Assembly (NCBI GenBank): GCA_900315095.1
Contig: OMXS01000009.1
Location: forward strand, 1-64,000
Reading direction: 5' to 3'
DNA length: 64,000 nt
Origin: an uncultured Prevotellaceae bacterium
GTDB taxonomy: Bacteria; Bacteroidota; Bacteroidia; Bacteroidales; Bacteroidaceae
In this document: piece after piece, positions 41,695 to 50,387 of the stretch
Layout of the letters: every line of letters begins with the position of its first letter
How positions within the stretch are numbered: position 1 is the stretch's first letter
Made by a program: the position numbers and the translations under genes
Notes under the pieces: model-generated
Database searches by the model: none
What the model was told of the DNA's origin: nothing
Seen by the model: the letters and a program-made list of their open reading frames with translations, nothing else

Positions 41695-41815
41695 AGTTAA
41701 GGAGTTATGTAGTTAAGGAGTTATGACATTAGTCGTTTTCTCCTTTTTCGTTTGAAGTTATATGATAGTAGAGTGTTGTCTTAACTCCCTAACTCCTTTA
41801 ACTCCTTAACTCCTT
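41695..41815. repeat. Word-repeat inverted repeat, GTTAAGGAGTTA family
   Basis: Left tract (about 41695-41725) reiterates AGTTAAGGAGTTATG and right tract (about 41781-41815) reiterates TTAACTCCTTAACTCC; the two pair imperfectly. It lies between the DASS gene and its promoter (-7 TACCTTTG on the minus strand at 41873-41866), so it would be in the 5' leader of the transporter transcript. Confidence 0.7.
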
Positions 41816-41865
41816 CAACTTGCGAATTATGAGTCAATAAATAATCCCTTTTGCAAAAACGACTG

Positions 41866-41873
41866 CAAAGGTA
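41866..41873 (-). promoter_or_regulatory. Promoter -7 box of the DASS transporter
   Basis: Minus strand TACCTTTG, about 215 bases upstream of the DASS start. The word-repeat dyad lies between it and the start codon. No good -33 element was seen. Confidence 0.5.
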
Positions 41874-41884
41874 CTCAAAAAATA

Positions 41885-41930
41885 GACACCAAAGGCATGA
41901 AAATGTCTCATTTTTCACACCTTTAGTGTC
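41885..41930 (-). terminator. Terminator downstream of the glutamine synthetase
   Basis: Arms 41885-41895 and 41920-41930 pair over 11 positions with one mismatch, and AAAATG/CATTTT pair in the centre. It lies 68 bases past the glutamine synthetase stop on the minus strand, with A/T-rich flanks. It sits just upstream of the DASS -7 box. Confidence 0.65.
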
Positions 41931-41997
41931 ATTTTTATACTAATTTGTTTCAGTGTCTGTCTTATTGTAAACTCCACTTAGCAAATGCTATCTGCAA

Positions 41998-43503
41998 TCA
42001 GCCACAATGGAAGTAGGCGCTCACGAGTTTCTTTATCTCATCGTGGTTGTTCTCGATGTCGCGACGAAGTGTACGGTCATCAAAGGAGCGCAGCTGGCGA
42101 ATGATGCCGTCAATCATTGCCTTGCTGAACACGCCTTTTGCCTCATATACAGCACGTTGGCGCTCAAGGCAGTCGGCAGAAGCACAGCAACTGTCGGGCA
42201 GTTGTGCCAGTTTCTCCAGTTTGTCTGCATTAGCGGCATCGTGGATGTTCACATTGACGTAAGTGCGTTCTGCCGTTTCGAGGGCATTGTCCATCTCAAA
42301 GCCGTGCCGACAGGCAACACATAAGCCAGCGATAAGCTGGTAGAGGTCGGCGCTTCCGTCGGGCGAGCGCATCTCTACGGTCTGCTTCGCGGTGGTGTCA
42401 ACATCTACCGACGGTTCCAGAGGATTGGCTGCATGACAGAGGTCGACGCCAGCGGTCCATCCCAGAGGCACTCTCACCAGCACACTACGGTTGCGGTCGC
42501 CCCAGCACACGTTTGTTGGCGCTTCCTGATGGGGCACCAGTCGGAAATATGACGTGGGGTTCTTGTTGCCGAAGGCGGTGATGCTCTCCGCCAAGTCCAT
42601 CATTCCCGCAATAGCCTTGCGTGCTGCATCGCTGAGCACTCCGTTCTCAAGCATCTGGTTCTTCTCGCCTTTCATCATGCGCATGTGGATATGGAGTCCG
42701 CTGCCTGCCTTGCCCACGGTAATCTTCGGGGCAAAGGTGACGTTGAGGTTCATATTATATGCCAGGTTCCTTATCACCCACTTGGCGAGCATCAACTGGT
42801 CGGCGGCTTTCTCGGCATAGACGGGCAGGAACTCTATCTCGTTCTGCTCGTAGAGTAAACCGTCCTCGGTGAAGTTGCCCACTTCAGAGTGTCCGTACTT
42901 AATCTGCCCTCCCGTCTGCGCTATATAGAGCATGCACTTCTGGCGGAAGTCGTTCATCTTGGCGTAAGGCGACGACTCATGATAGCCGTGCTGGTCGGTG
43001 GCGGGGAAACGAGAGGTGTCCTCCGTGATGACATAATACTCCAGTTCGCCCATAGCATGGAACTCCATTCCCGTTGTCTCTCGGAACGTTTGACACGCTT
43101 TCTTCAATGTCTGCTCGGGTGCAGAAGCCAGCGGTTGCCCGTCCTTGTCAAAGTAACTGCACAGCATGCAGAGTGTAGGAATCTCGGCAAAGGGGTCGAC
43201 GAAGGCGGTGCTGAATCGCGGAAGCACATAGAGGTCGCTGCTTCCTGCCTCGATGAAAGAGAAAAGGCTCGAGCCGTCAACACGCTCTCCGCATGTCAAT
43301 ACCGTATCAAGATAAGCCTTGTTCGTTATAACGAAGTTCAACGTTTTAAGTTTTCCGTCTCCGCCTGGGTACATGAAGTTCACCATCTTGACATCATTAG
43401 CCTCAATGAAACTTATGATGTCCGCTTTGGTAAAGTCCTCTGCGGGTTTCTGCAAGAATGCCACAACGGGGTTGGCATTCATCATCATATTTGCATTTGC
43501 CAT
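41998..43503 (-). CDS. Glutamine synthetase-family protein (type I-like)
   Basis: A 501-residue glutamine synthetase-like enzyme. The start at 43503 (MANANMMMNANP) is preferred; a longer frame opens at 43548. Visible are a beta-grasp N-domain with VNFMYPGGDGKLK, the GELEYYV and SGLHIHM stretches (metal and glutamate sites), and the ATP/Mn-type RSPDGSADLYQLIAGL end region. It is closer to type I-like sequences than to GlnN, which lies 11 kb away. A paralogue with a changed substrate, such as a gamma-glutamylpolyamine synthetase, is possible. Confidence 0.8.
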   Translation of the reverse strand: MANANMMMNANPVVAFLQKPAEDFTKADIISFIEANDVKMVNFMYPGGDGKLKTLNFVITNKAYLDTVLTCGERVDGSSLFSFIEAGSSDLYVLPRFSTAFVDPFAEIPTLCMLCSYFDKDGQPLASAPEQTLKKACQTFRETTGMEFHAMGELEYYVITEDTSRFPATDQHGYHESSPYAKMNDFRQKCMLYIAQTGGQIKYGHSEVGNFTEDGLLYEQNEIEFLPVYAEKAADQLMLAKWVIRNLAYNMNLNVTFAPKITVGKAGSGLHIHMRMMKGEKNQMLENGVLSDAARKAIAGMMDLAESITAFGNKNPTSYFRLVPHQEAPTNVCWGDRNRSVLVRVPLGWTAGVDLCHAANPLEPSVDVDTTAKQTVEMRSPDGSADLYQLIAGLCVACRHGFEMDNALETAERTYVNVNIHDAANADKLEKLAQLPDSCCASADCLERQRAVYEAKGVFSKAMIDGIIRQLRSFDDRTLRRDIENNHDEIKKLVSAYFHCG

Positions 43504-43611
43504 AGTGTTTTTGTTAGTTAGCGGGCTTTTCGGCTCTCCATAGGGCATATTCCACTCCCCTTGTCACCGTCTCTCCCAAATAATTATTAATGATTTAAGG
43601 TTTAACAGGGG

Positions 43612-43643
43612 CAAAGATAGCGAAAAAATAATGATTATCACAA
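43612..43643 (-). promoter_or_regulatory. Promoter of the glutamine synthetase at 43503
   Basis: Minus strand: TTG (43643-43641), 21 bases, TATCTTTG (43619-43612). It lies about 110 bases before the start at 43503 and supports a 5' leader. Confidence 0.65.
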
Positions 43644-43836
43644 CGAATTACAAGAAAAAGTTCAAAGCGAATACTATCTTTCCAATTATTTATTAATCTT
43701 TTTATTTACTAATCTTTGCAAATGCATTGTATTGTATGATGCTTCAAGTTAAGATTTTGTTAGGCTTGTTGGTAATGATAGATGTATGATTGCAGGAGGT
43801 GAGAAGGGTTAGGACTTAAGCCCGTTTTGTGTTGTT

Positions 43837-44020
43837 GTGTGACAGTTGACAGTTGACAGTTTTAAAATGAGCCTATAGTGATGATGCAGACAAGAAGAAT
43901 GTATAAATATATGTATATATATTTATTATATATATAATATATATATTATATATATAATAAAATTTTTGTGACGGGTTAGGGGGGGCTTAAAATAAAACTG
44001 TAAACTGTCAACTGTCACAC
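43837..44020. repeat. Word-repeat inverted repeat with AT-alternating centre
   Basis: Left arm about 43837-43860 (GTGTGACAGTTGACAGTT, then GACAGT) pairs with 43994-44020 with one mismatch. The centre of about 130 bases contains a run of alternating A and T (about 43917-43965). The arms reiterate GACAGTTGACAGTT. It fills part of a gap of about 750 bases between the glutamine synthetase and the TonB-like gene. Confidence 0.85.
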
Positions 44021-44165
44021 CCCATACTGTTTCGTGTGAAATGCCGCGCTAGTTTTGCGTATACTTTTACCCATTCAAAAATGCGCGCATCTACCTGATT
44101 ATTAATATATTGATGCGCATATACAACCGTGTGCTTCGTTTTTTCATCGTTTTTTTACCCTTTTA

Positions 44166-44197
44166 TTTGGAGCGTGCTCTTTTATTTTGTATCTTTG
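44166..44197 (+). promoter_or_regulatory. Promoter of the TonB-like gene
   Basis: TTTG (44166-44169), 20 bases, TATCTTTG (44190-44197). It lies 61 bases before the start codon at 44259, and fits the Bacteroidetes consensus. Confidence 0.8.
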
Positions 44198-44258
44198 CAG
44201 CAAGAAAACAAGTTACGAAGCATTATAAAATTAATTGAAAACTCATATTTCACACATC

Positions 44259-44792
44259 ATGAAGAAAACAATAGCAACAATACTGTTCGCTTCGCTTACG
44301 ATAAGTGCAGCAGCACAATGCGCAGACAGCACATGTGTAAAATGCCCAGAGCATGAGAAAACCTGTGCATGTAATAAAGACGCGAAGTGCGACAAGTCAT
44401 CAACAGATGAAAACAAGAATATTCCAGCTCAGTATCCTGGTGGAGTGAAGGCCTTGACTGAGTATTTGGGAAACAACATTAAATATCCTGAACTAGCAGA
44501 GAAATACGGTGTAGAGGGCAGGATTGTTATGCATTTCATAGTTGAAAAGGATGGTTCGCTGTCGAATATTACGGCAAGTGACTGTCAGATAAATCGCTTC
44601 ATCACCACAAAGTTCGCACAGGAGCCAGAGGCAAAGCAAAAGAAGCTGAGGGAGCAGTTTGCCCTTTTGTTTGCCAAAGAGGGTGCACGAGTGATAAAGT
44701 CGATGAAGAAATGGACACCTGGAATGATTAATGGTGTTCCCGCAAGTACAAAATATACTTTACCGATAACATTCAACATTCCCTACAAGTGA
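44259..44792 (+). CDS. Energy-transducer TonB-like protein
   Basis: A 177-residue secreted or periplasmic protein with a signal peptide (MKKTIATILFASLTISAAA). It has a Cys-rich linker (about residues 20-45) with ADSTC, CPEHEKTCACN and CDKSS, and then the TonB C-terminal-like domain (about 60-177). The domain shows IPAQYPGGVKALTEYL, YGVEGRIVMHFIVEKDGS and FVKSWKKWTPG-like stretches. Bacteroidetes have many such stand-alone TonB-fold proteins. It has its own promoter and terminator, so it is a single-gene unit. The Cys-rich part is unusual for this fold. Confidence 0.8.
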   Translation: MKKTIATILFASLTISAAAQCADSTCVKCPEHEKTCACNKDAKCDKSSTDENKNIPAQYPGGVKALTEYLGNNIKYPELAEKYGVEGRIVMHFIVEKDGSLSNITASDCQINRFITTKFAQEPEAKQKKLREQFALLFAKEGARVIKSMKKWTPGMINGVPASTKYTLPITFNIPYK

Positions 44793-44885
44793 TATAATTA
44801 CTGCCCAAGAGCAGAATCGTGAGAATCAGCATTATCTCCTATATATTTAGGACGCTATAAGTTCCGTTATAAGAAGATAAAACAA

Positions 44886-44920
44886 ATCCCCGCAACTCTT
44901 GTAATGATAGTTGCGGGGAT
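44886..44920 (+). terminator. Terminator of the TonB-like gene
   Basis: A 12-bp perfect stem (44886-44897 ATCCCCGCAACT and 44909-44920) with an 11-base loop, followed by a T-rich tail (TATTTCGTTTTT). Strong classic terminator on the plus strand. Confidence 0.9.
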
Positions 44921-44976
44921 TATTTCGTTTTTACCGAAAGCCACGATTGGGTGACTTCAATCGAAGGAATCAACGG

Positions 44977-46149
44977 TTAAAGACTCTCTTTCAGAATCTC
45001 CGTCACATCCTCAGGCGAGAGGTCGAGATAACCAGCGGGATAGATGACGGTGGTGCTGGTGATATCCGGAATCATTTCGGCAGTAGCGCCAAGTTCGCTG
45101 ATGGTCAGCGGAAGGCCTATCTCCACCATCCAGTCCTTAAGAGCCTGCAGACCTTTTTCTGCGACTTGCTCGTCAGTCATGCCCTCGCCACTTATGTTCC
45201 ACACGTTCTTGGCAAAACGAACAAACTTAGGAAGACCATTCTTCATGGCACGATGATAGTAGGCCATCGATACTGAAGCCAACGCATAGCCATGAGGGGC
45301 GTGTGTCCAGGCGCCCACGCTGTGGCCAATCATGTGTACCATCCAGTCTTGTTTCTTGCCTAATCCGATGAGAGTGTTCAGCGCCCATGTTGCTGTCCAC
45401 ATGATGTTGGAGCGGGCTTCATAGTCTTGAGGATTCTTCACGGCGATGCGACTGCTATGGATGACTGAACGCATCAGACCCTCAGCAAGGTAGTCACTGG
45501 TGTTATCGTCGAAGTCGCTGAAGTATTGTTCCATGATGTGGTTCATGATGTCGTAGATGCCAGCCTTCATCTGGTTGTCTGGCACGGTCATTGTGAAGCG
45601 CGGGTTCAGTATGGAGAACTTCGGCATAAGACGGTCGTCGAACACATGCCCTACCTTAAAGGTGTGTTCAGCATCGGTAATCACAGTTCCTGCGTTCATC
45701 TCTGAACCTGTTCCAGCCATCGTAAGGATGCATCCCACCGGCAGCAAGCGCTGATCTTCAGCAGGGTTCTGCTGCTTCAACCAGAACTGATCCCAGTAAT
45801 CGCCCTTGTAGAAGACAGATGCCGCTACGGCTTTCGAATAGTCGCATACGCTGCCACCTCCCAAGGCAAGAACCAGGTCGATATCGTTCTCGCGGGCAAT
45901 CTTCACGCCCTCGTTTAGTTTCTCCAACGTGGGGTTGGTCATCACGCCAGGATTCTCCACGATGGTCTTGCCTGCCTCCTTGAGAATAGCCACAACTTGG
46001 TCGTAGATACCGTTGCGTTTCACGCTGCCACTACCATAGTTGAGCAGCACATTAGGCCCATAATGGGTTAACTCGTCCTTGAGGAAGTTCAAGGACTCTT
46101 CACCAAAATAAAGTTTGGTGGGATTGTAATAAGAAAAGTTTCCTTGCAT
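44977..46149 (-). CDS. Iron-containing alcohol dehydrogenase
   Basis: Class III NAD(P)H-dependent alcohol dehydrogenase, probably a butanol-dehydrogenase or YqhD-like reductase of aldehydes. The 390-residue product has the nucleotide-binding GGGSVCDYSKAVAA motif near residues 99-112. Metal ligands lie in GIYDIMNHIMEQYF and in HMIGHSVGAWTHAPHGYALA (residues about 271-290). The length is right for the family. It is on the minus strand, upstream of the TonB terminator and downstream of luxS. Confidence 0.92.
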   Translation of the reverse strand: MQGNFSYYNPTKLYFGEESLNFLKDELTHYGPNVLLNYGSGSVKRNGIYDQVVAILKEAGKTIVENPGVMTNPTLEKLNEGVKIARENDIDLVLALGGGSVCDYSKAVAASVFYKGDYWDQFWLKQQNPAEDQRLLPVGCILTMAGTGSEMNAGTVITDAEHTFKVGHVFDDRLMPKFSILNPRFTMTVPDNQMKAGIYDIMNHIMEQYFSDFDDNTSDYLAEGLMRSVIHSSRIAVKNPQDYEARSNIMWTATWALNTLIGLGKKQDWMVHMIGHSVGAWTHAPHGYALASVSMAYYHRAMKNGLPKFVRFAKNVWNISGEGMTDEQVAEKGLQALKDWMVEIGLPLTISELGATAEMIPDITSTTVIYPAGYLDLSPEDVTEILKESL

Positions 46150-46225
46150 AGTAGTCTTTATTTGTTTATTCGCGTATGATTTCTTGGCTGCGATTCATAT
46201 TCTGTTATTTGTAATTAGCGCATCG

Positions 46226-46720
46226 TTATGCGTCTGCAAATGTTTTTCCGTCATCTAACCGAACCTGAAGTTTGTCATACTCACAGTGGAAATCGTTCTT
46301 CAGACGGTCCAAATATCGTCTGCACTCCCATTTGCACATCGGGAGGTCGTGGAGCAAGTAGTTGCCGCAGGTCTGCGGTTCCGTAGCAGGCACCTTCTCC
46401 TGTGTGATAATCCACTCCAGGCACTGTATCGTCAACTCCCGCATGTCCTGCACCGTGTAGTCGCCAGTCATTATGATATACATGCCCGTAAGGCATCCCA
46501 TAGGACCCACATACACCACGTCGTCTTTAACTGAAGAATTGCGGAACCAGGTAGCCATCAAGTGTTCTATGCTATGGATGGCAGCAGGGGCAACTGCTGG
46601 TTCTTTGTTCGGTTCTGTTATTCGAAGGTCAAATGTTGTGAATCCTTTGTCTTGTCTCGACACATAGATGCCTGGCTTCAGCCGGGTGTGGTCGATTGTG
46701 AAACTCTGTATTACTTCCAT
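46226..46720 (-). CDS. luxS: S-ribosylhomocysteine lyase LuxS
   Basis: Cleaves S-ribosylhomocysteine to homocysteine and the precursor of AI-2, in the activated methyl cycle. The 164-residue product has the metal-binding HSIEH (HxxEH) motif at residues 47-51 and the third ligand Cys in MGCLTGMYI near 82. The N-terminal IDHTRLKPGIYVSRQD is typical. A TACTTTTG promoter box lies about 60 bases upstream. It is a single gene on the minus strand. Confidence 0.96.
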   Translation of the reverse strand: MEVIQSFTIDHTRLKPGIYVSRQDKGFTTFDLRITEPNKEPAVAPAAIHSIEHLMATWFRNSSVKDDVVYVGPMGCLTGMYIIMTGDYTVQDMRELTIQCLEWIITQEKVPATEPQTCGNYLLHDLPMCKWECRRYLDRLKNDFHCEYDKLQVRLDDGKTFADA

Positions 46721-46780
46721 CTTTACTATAATTATATTTTCCGCATTGTATGCAGTATGTAAATCTTATTTATCTATTTG

Positions 46781-46788
46781 CAAAAGTA
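46781..46788 (-). promoter_or_regulatory. Promoter -7 box of luxS
   Basis: Minus strand TACTTTTG, 61-68 bases upstream of luxS. The 348-base gap between luxS and the permease contains this box and the permease -7 box (TACCTTTG, plus strand, 47009-47016), and no gene was seen. Confidence 0.55.
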
Positions 46789-47083
46789 GTGATAATTCAC
46801 GAAACATCCTTATTTTGATGCCAACATTTGAGAATTATTATGAAAAAAGTGATTTGTATATTAGTCACATGTGTCTGCAGCCAAACATTAATATCATTAT
46901 TCATCCATAACAAGTGCTAACATATTGAATTTCTTGAGAAAACACTCTAAATAATCTGCCAATAATAGTATTTTCCCCATTTGCGACCTTGTTGCAAATT
47001 ATTTTTCGTACCTTTGCAAATGAATTATTATACTTAACAAGGTAATTGAAAATCTTGAAATCGTAAAATTGTCCAATAAACCC

Positions 47084-48400
47084 ATGCTGCAATATATAGA
47101 GAAATACTGGGATGCACTGATAATGATGCTTGCGGAGATGGCGCCCTACCTGCTGTTGGGATTCTTCTTCGCAGGACTGCTGCGTGCCTTTGTGCCTAAA
47201 AGCATATACAGGAAACATCTCGCACCGCGCAACATGAAGAGTGTGGTGAAGGCGGCGCTGCTTGGCATTCCGCTGCCGCTATGCTCTTGCGGAGTGATTC
47301 CTACAAGTGTGGGGCTACGCCGAGAAGGTGCTTCACACGGAGCATGCACCAGTTTTCTCATCGCTACGCCGCAGACGGGAGTAGATTCCATAGCAGCAAC
47401 TTACTCACTCATGGGACTTCCCTTCGCCATCGTGCGCCCCATAGCGGCACTCTTCACCTCAATGTTCGGCGGATGGCTCGTGAATAAGTTCGCCCATGAA
47501 GACGAAACGCTCTCTGAAGAAGCGACAAAGGAAACTGCGGAATGCAGCTGCGACCAACAAACATCACCCTCATTTTGGAACAACTTCATCTCCGCAATGC
47601 GTTACGCATTCGTAGAGATGCTGCAGGATGTGGGCAAATGGCTCGTTGTTGGCTTGCTTATCGCGGCACTTATCACCGTCGCCGTACCCAACGAATGGCT
47701 CGCCGCACTTCACGATTACAAACTGCTGAACATGCTGATAGTGCTCGCTGTAGCCATCCCGATGTACGTCTGCGCCACAGGAAGCATACCCATCGCTGTG
47801 TCGCTGATGGCAAAGGGGCTGACACCAGGTGCGGCATTAGTGTTGCTGATGGCTGGTCCCGCCGTAAACAGCGCCTCGATGCTCGTTGTGGGCAAGGTGT
47901 TCGGGTGCCGCACATTGCGGTTATATCTCACCGCTATAATTACTGGCGCTGTAGTGTTCGGGCTTTGCATCGACTACCTACTGCCTCAGCAATGGTTCAA
48001 AGTAAGCGGTATGATAATGAGCGGAGGCCACTGTGCCCATTGTCTTGGCACAATGGACTGGGTGTGGATGACCATTTTCCTCCTTTTACTTGTCAACGCC
48101 TTTGTCGACCGCCTGCGCCATTCGTGGATGCTGCGGAGAGAAAAGAGCAAAGAGGAAAGAGGAGAGCAAAATATTAAAGAGGGAGATACGGTTTCCGACA
48201 TTACCATATACGATGTTAAAGAGATGGCATGCAACCACTGCAAGGCGAACGTTGAGAAAATCATCAGCGGCATCGCTGGCGTAGAGAGCGTTGAGGTTGA
48301 CCTCGTGAAAGGCATCGCCTACGTTCACGGACAGCATGACCACAGCGAGGTGGAACGACAAGTCACCGCCAATGGATATCCCACCACCTTAAAGGTATAG
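47084..48400 (+). CDS. Permease with C-terminal HMA metal-binding domain
   Basis: Likely a copper or other soft-metal efflux permease of the SO_0444 family (DUF318-like). From ATG 47084 (an in-frame TTG 15 bases upstream is possible) the product has 438 residues. About eight membrane segments carry the CSCGVIP motif (near residues 67-73) and a second half with cysteine-rich loops ECSCDQ and GGHCAHCLG. The C-terminus (about 370-438) is a heavy-metal-associated domain with MACNHC (CxxC from residue 383). The fusion of permease and metallochaperone would pass the metal to the pore. It stands alone and is convergent with glmS. Confidence 0.85.
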   Translation: MLQYIEKYWDALIMMLAEMAPYLLLGFFFAGLLRAFVPKSIYRKHLAPRNMKSVVKAALLGIPLPLCSCGVIPTSVGLRREGASHGACTSFLIATPQTGVDSIAATYSLMGLPFAIVRPIAALFTSMFGGWLVNKFAHEDETLSEEATKETAECSCDQQTSPSFWNNFISAMRYAFVEMLQDVGKWLVVGLLIAALITVAVPNEWLAALHDYKLLNMLIVLAVAIPMYVCATGSIPIAVSLMAKGLTPGAALVLLMAGPAVNSASMLVVGKVFGCRTLRLYLTAIITGAVVFGLCIDYLLPQQWFKVSGMIMSGGHCAHCLGTMDWVWMTIFLLLLVNAFVDRLRHSWMLRREKSKEERGEQNIKEGDTVSDITIYDVKEMACNHCKANVEKIISGIAGVESVEVDLVKGIAYVHGQHDHSEVERQVTANGYPTTLKV

Positions 48401-48410
48401 CTTTCGGTAC

Positions 48411-48498
48411 GCCATTAGTATATGTTTCACACTCCCAAACATGCTTGATTGGAATGCGAAACACCCTTTATTGACGTGCAATAAAGGGTGTTTCGCTC
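48411..48498. repeat. 22-bp-period array ending in 18-bp hairpin
   Basis: Four 22-base steps (48411-48432, 48433-48454, 48455-48476, 48477-48498). The last two are mutually inverted: GCGAAACACCCTTTATTG (48456-48473) pairs perfectly with 48479-48496 around a 5-base loop. This gives a terminator for convergent permease and glmS. The phrase GCGAAA recurs in other arrays. Confidence 0.7.
48456..48496. terminator. Bidirectional terminator between permease and glmS
   Basis: Perfect 18-bp stem with a 5-base loop, 22 bases from the glmS stop. It is embedded in the 22-bp array just described. Confidence 0.85.
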
Positions 48499-48517
48499 GG
48501 TAATATATGCTTAATGA

Positions 48518-50362
48518 CTATTCCACCGTTACACTCTTGGCGAGGTTTCGTGGCTGGTCTACGTTCTTACCCTTACATACGGCGATGTGATAAGCCATAA
48601 GTTGCAGAGGGATGGAGGCAATAAGAGGCTCCAGGCACTCAATGGTGTCGGGCAGTTCTATCACCTCATCGGCAATCTTGCTTATGGTGTCGTCGCCCTT
48701 GCTCACAAGAGCTATCACCCTACCCTTGCGCGCCTTTATCTCCTGAATATTGCTCAGCACCTTCTCGTACATAGCGTTATGCGTGGCAATGACCACAACA
48801 GGCATATCAGAGTCGATGAGCGCTATCGGACCGTGCTTCATCTCGGCTGCAGGATAGCCTTCGGCGTGTATATAACTGATTTCCTTCAGTTTCAGCGCAC
48901 CTTCCAAGGCTACAGGATAACTGAAGCCACGACCGAGATAAAGGAAGTTACGCGCATAAGTAAATGTGCGGCTGAGGTCTTTCACGCGGTCGTTCACCTT
49001 CAGCACTTCCTCTATTTTTTCTGGCATTGCCGCCAGTTCCCTCACCACCTCAGCATATTCGGCTGGTGCTATAGTGCCACGTTCCTTACCCAATGCGAGG
49101 GCAAGCATAACAAGCACGGTCACCTGTCCGGTGAACGCCTTTGTGGAAGCAACACCAATCTCAGGTCCAACGTGGATGTAAGAACCTGTGTTTGTGGCAC
49201 GCGGAATGCTCGAGCCGATAGCGTTACAAATACCATAGATAAAAGCGCCACGCTCCTTTGCGAGTTGCACAGCAGCCAAAGTGTCGGCAGTCTCACCACT
49301 CTGCGAGATGGCAATAACCACATCCTTATCGGTCACCACGGGGTTACGATAGCGGAACTCAGATGCATACTCCACCTCAACTGGTATACGGCAGAAGTTC
49401 TCTATGAGTTGCTTGCCTATAAGTCCTGCGTGCCATGAAGTTCCACAAGCCACGATTACGATGCGCTCAGCTGCCAGAAGTTGCTCTTTATAGTCGATAA
49501 CAGCACTCAAAATAACATTGTCTGCCTCGACATTAATGCGCCCGCGCATGCAGTTGGTGAGACATTCAGGTTGCTCGAAAATCTCTTTCAGCATAAAGTG
49601 AGGATAGCCGCCCTTCTCTATCTGGCCGAGACTGATGTCTACGGTCTTCACCTCTGGCGATAGCTTCACGTTGTACATGTTCACCACCTGCAGGTCTTCA
49701 CCACGACGCATCACGGCAATATTGCCGTCGTCCAGATATACAACACGGTCGGTATATTCAATGATAGGACTCGCATCGGAACCAAGGAAGAACTCATTCT
49801 CGCCAATGCCCACAACGAGCGGACTCTGCTTGCGCGCCGCAATGATGGTGTCGGGGTCGTTCTTGTCTACAATTGCGATGGCATATGCTCCTATCACCTC
49901 ATGTAATACAAGCTGAACGGCGGTGAGAAGATCTACAGACTTGCGTTGCATAACATACTCCACGAACTGCACTAGCACCTCGGTGTCGGTGTCGCTGCGG
50001 AAATTGATACCTTTCTCCTGCAACTTCCTTTTCAGGTCGGCATAGTTCTCTATGATGCCATTATGAATTATCGCAAGGTTCTTCGACTCGGAATAATGTG
50101 GGTGAGCGTTGCGCGACGAAGGCTCGCCATGAGTGGCCCAACGCGTGTGCGCTATACCTATAGTGCCCGTGATGTCCTTCTCGGCACAATAGTTCTCAAG
50201 GTCGCTAACCTTGCCTTTTGTCTTATAAACGTTCAGGTCACCGCCAGCATTGAGCAATGCCACGCCGGCACTGTCGTAACCACGATACTCCAGTCTTCTT
50301 AATCCTTTTATGAGGATAGGATAAGCATCCCTATCACCCAAATAACCTACTATTCCACACAT
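48518..50362 (-). CDS. glmS: Glutamine-fructose-6-phosphate aminotransferase
   Basis: Makes glucosamine 6-phosphate from fructose 6-phosphate and glutamine, the first step of UDP-GlcNAc synthesis. The 614-residue product has the N-terminal nucleophile Cys2 in MCGIVGY, the amidotransferase domain (1-220), and two SIS sugar isomerase domains (about 285-420 and 455-600). SIS motifs include ACGTSWHAG and SQSGETADTLAA. It ends with the usual LAKSVTVE tail. It lies 25 bases after dapF on the same strand and may be co-transcribed. No ribozyme-like leader was seen in that gap. Confidence 0.97.
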   Translation of the reverse strand: MCGIVGYLGDRDAYPILIKGLRRLEYRGYDSAGVALLNAGGDLNVYKTKGKVSDLENYCAEKDITGTIGIAHTRWATHGEPSSRNAHPHYSESKNLAIIHNGIIENYADLKRKLQEKGINFRSDTDTEVLVQFVEYVMQRKSVDLLTAVQLVLHEVIGAYAIAIVDKNDPDTIIAARKQSPLVVGIGENEFFLGSDASPIIEYTDRVVYLDDGNIAVMRRGEDLQVVNMYNVKLSPEVKTVDISLGQIEKGGYPHFMLKEIFEQPECLTNCMRGRINVEADNVILSAVIDYKEQLLAAERIVIVACGTSWHAGLIGKQLIENFCRIPVEVEYASEFRYRNPVVTDKDVVIAISQSGETADTLAAVQLAKERGAFIYGICNAIGSSIPRATNTGSYIHVGPEIGVASTKAFTGQVTVLVMLALALGKERGTIAPAEYAEVVRELAAMPEKIEEVLKVNDRVKDLSRTFTYARNFLYLGRGFSYPVALEGALKLKEISYIHAEGYPAAEMKHGPIALIDSDMPVVVIATHNAMYEKVLSNIQEIKARKGRVIALVSKGDDTISKIADEVIELPDTIECLEPLIASIPLQLMAYHIAVCKGKNVDQPRNLAKSVTVE

Positions 50363-50387
50363 ATTCTGTTATTCATTCAATGTTCAT

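Noticed and set aside
43549..44165. Replication origin in the alternating A/T run at 43917-43965.
   Set aside because: No DnaA-box cluster and no dnaA, dnaN or parB nearby; the run is the centre of a word-repeat dyad.
44911..45276. Plus-strand reading frame opposite the alcohol dehydrogenase.
   Set aside because: It is a shadow of the dehydrogenase on the other strand, with no promoter or family signature.
50363..50387. glmS ribozyme in front of glmS.
   Set aside because: The gap to dapF is only 25 bases and holds no such structure; the ribozyme is not expected in this phylum.
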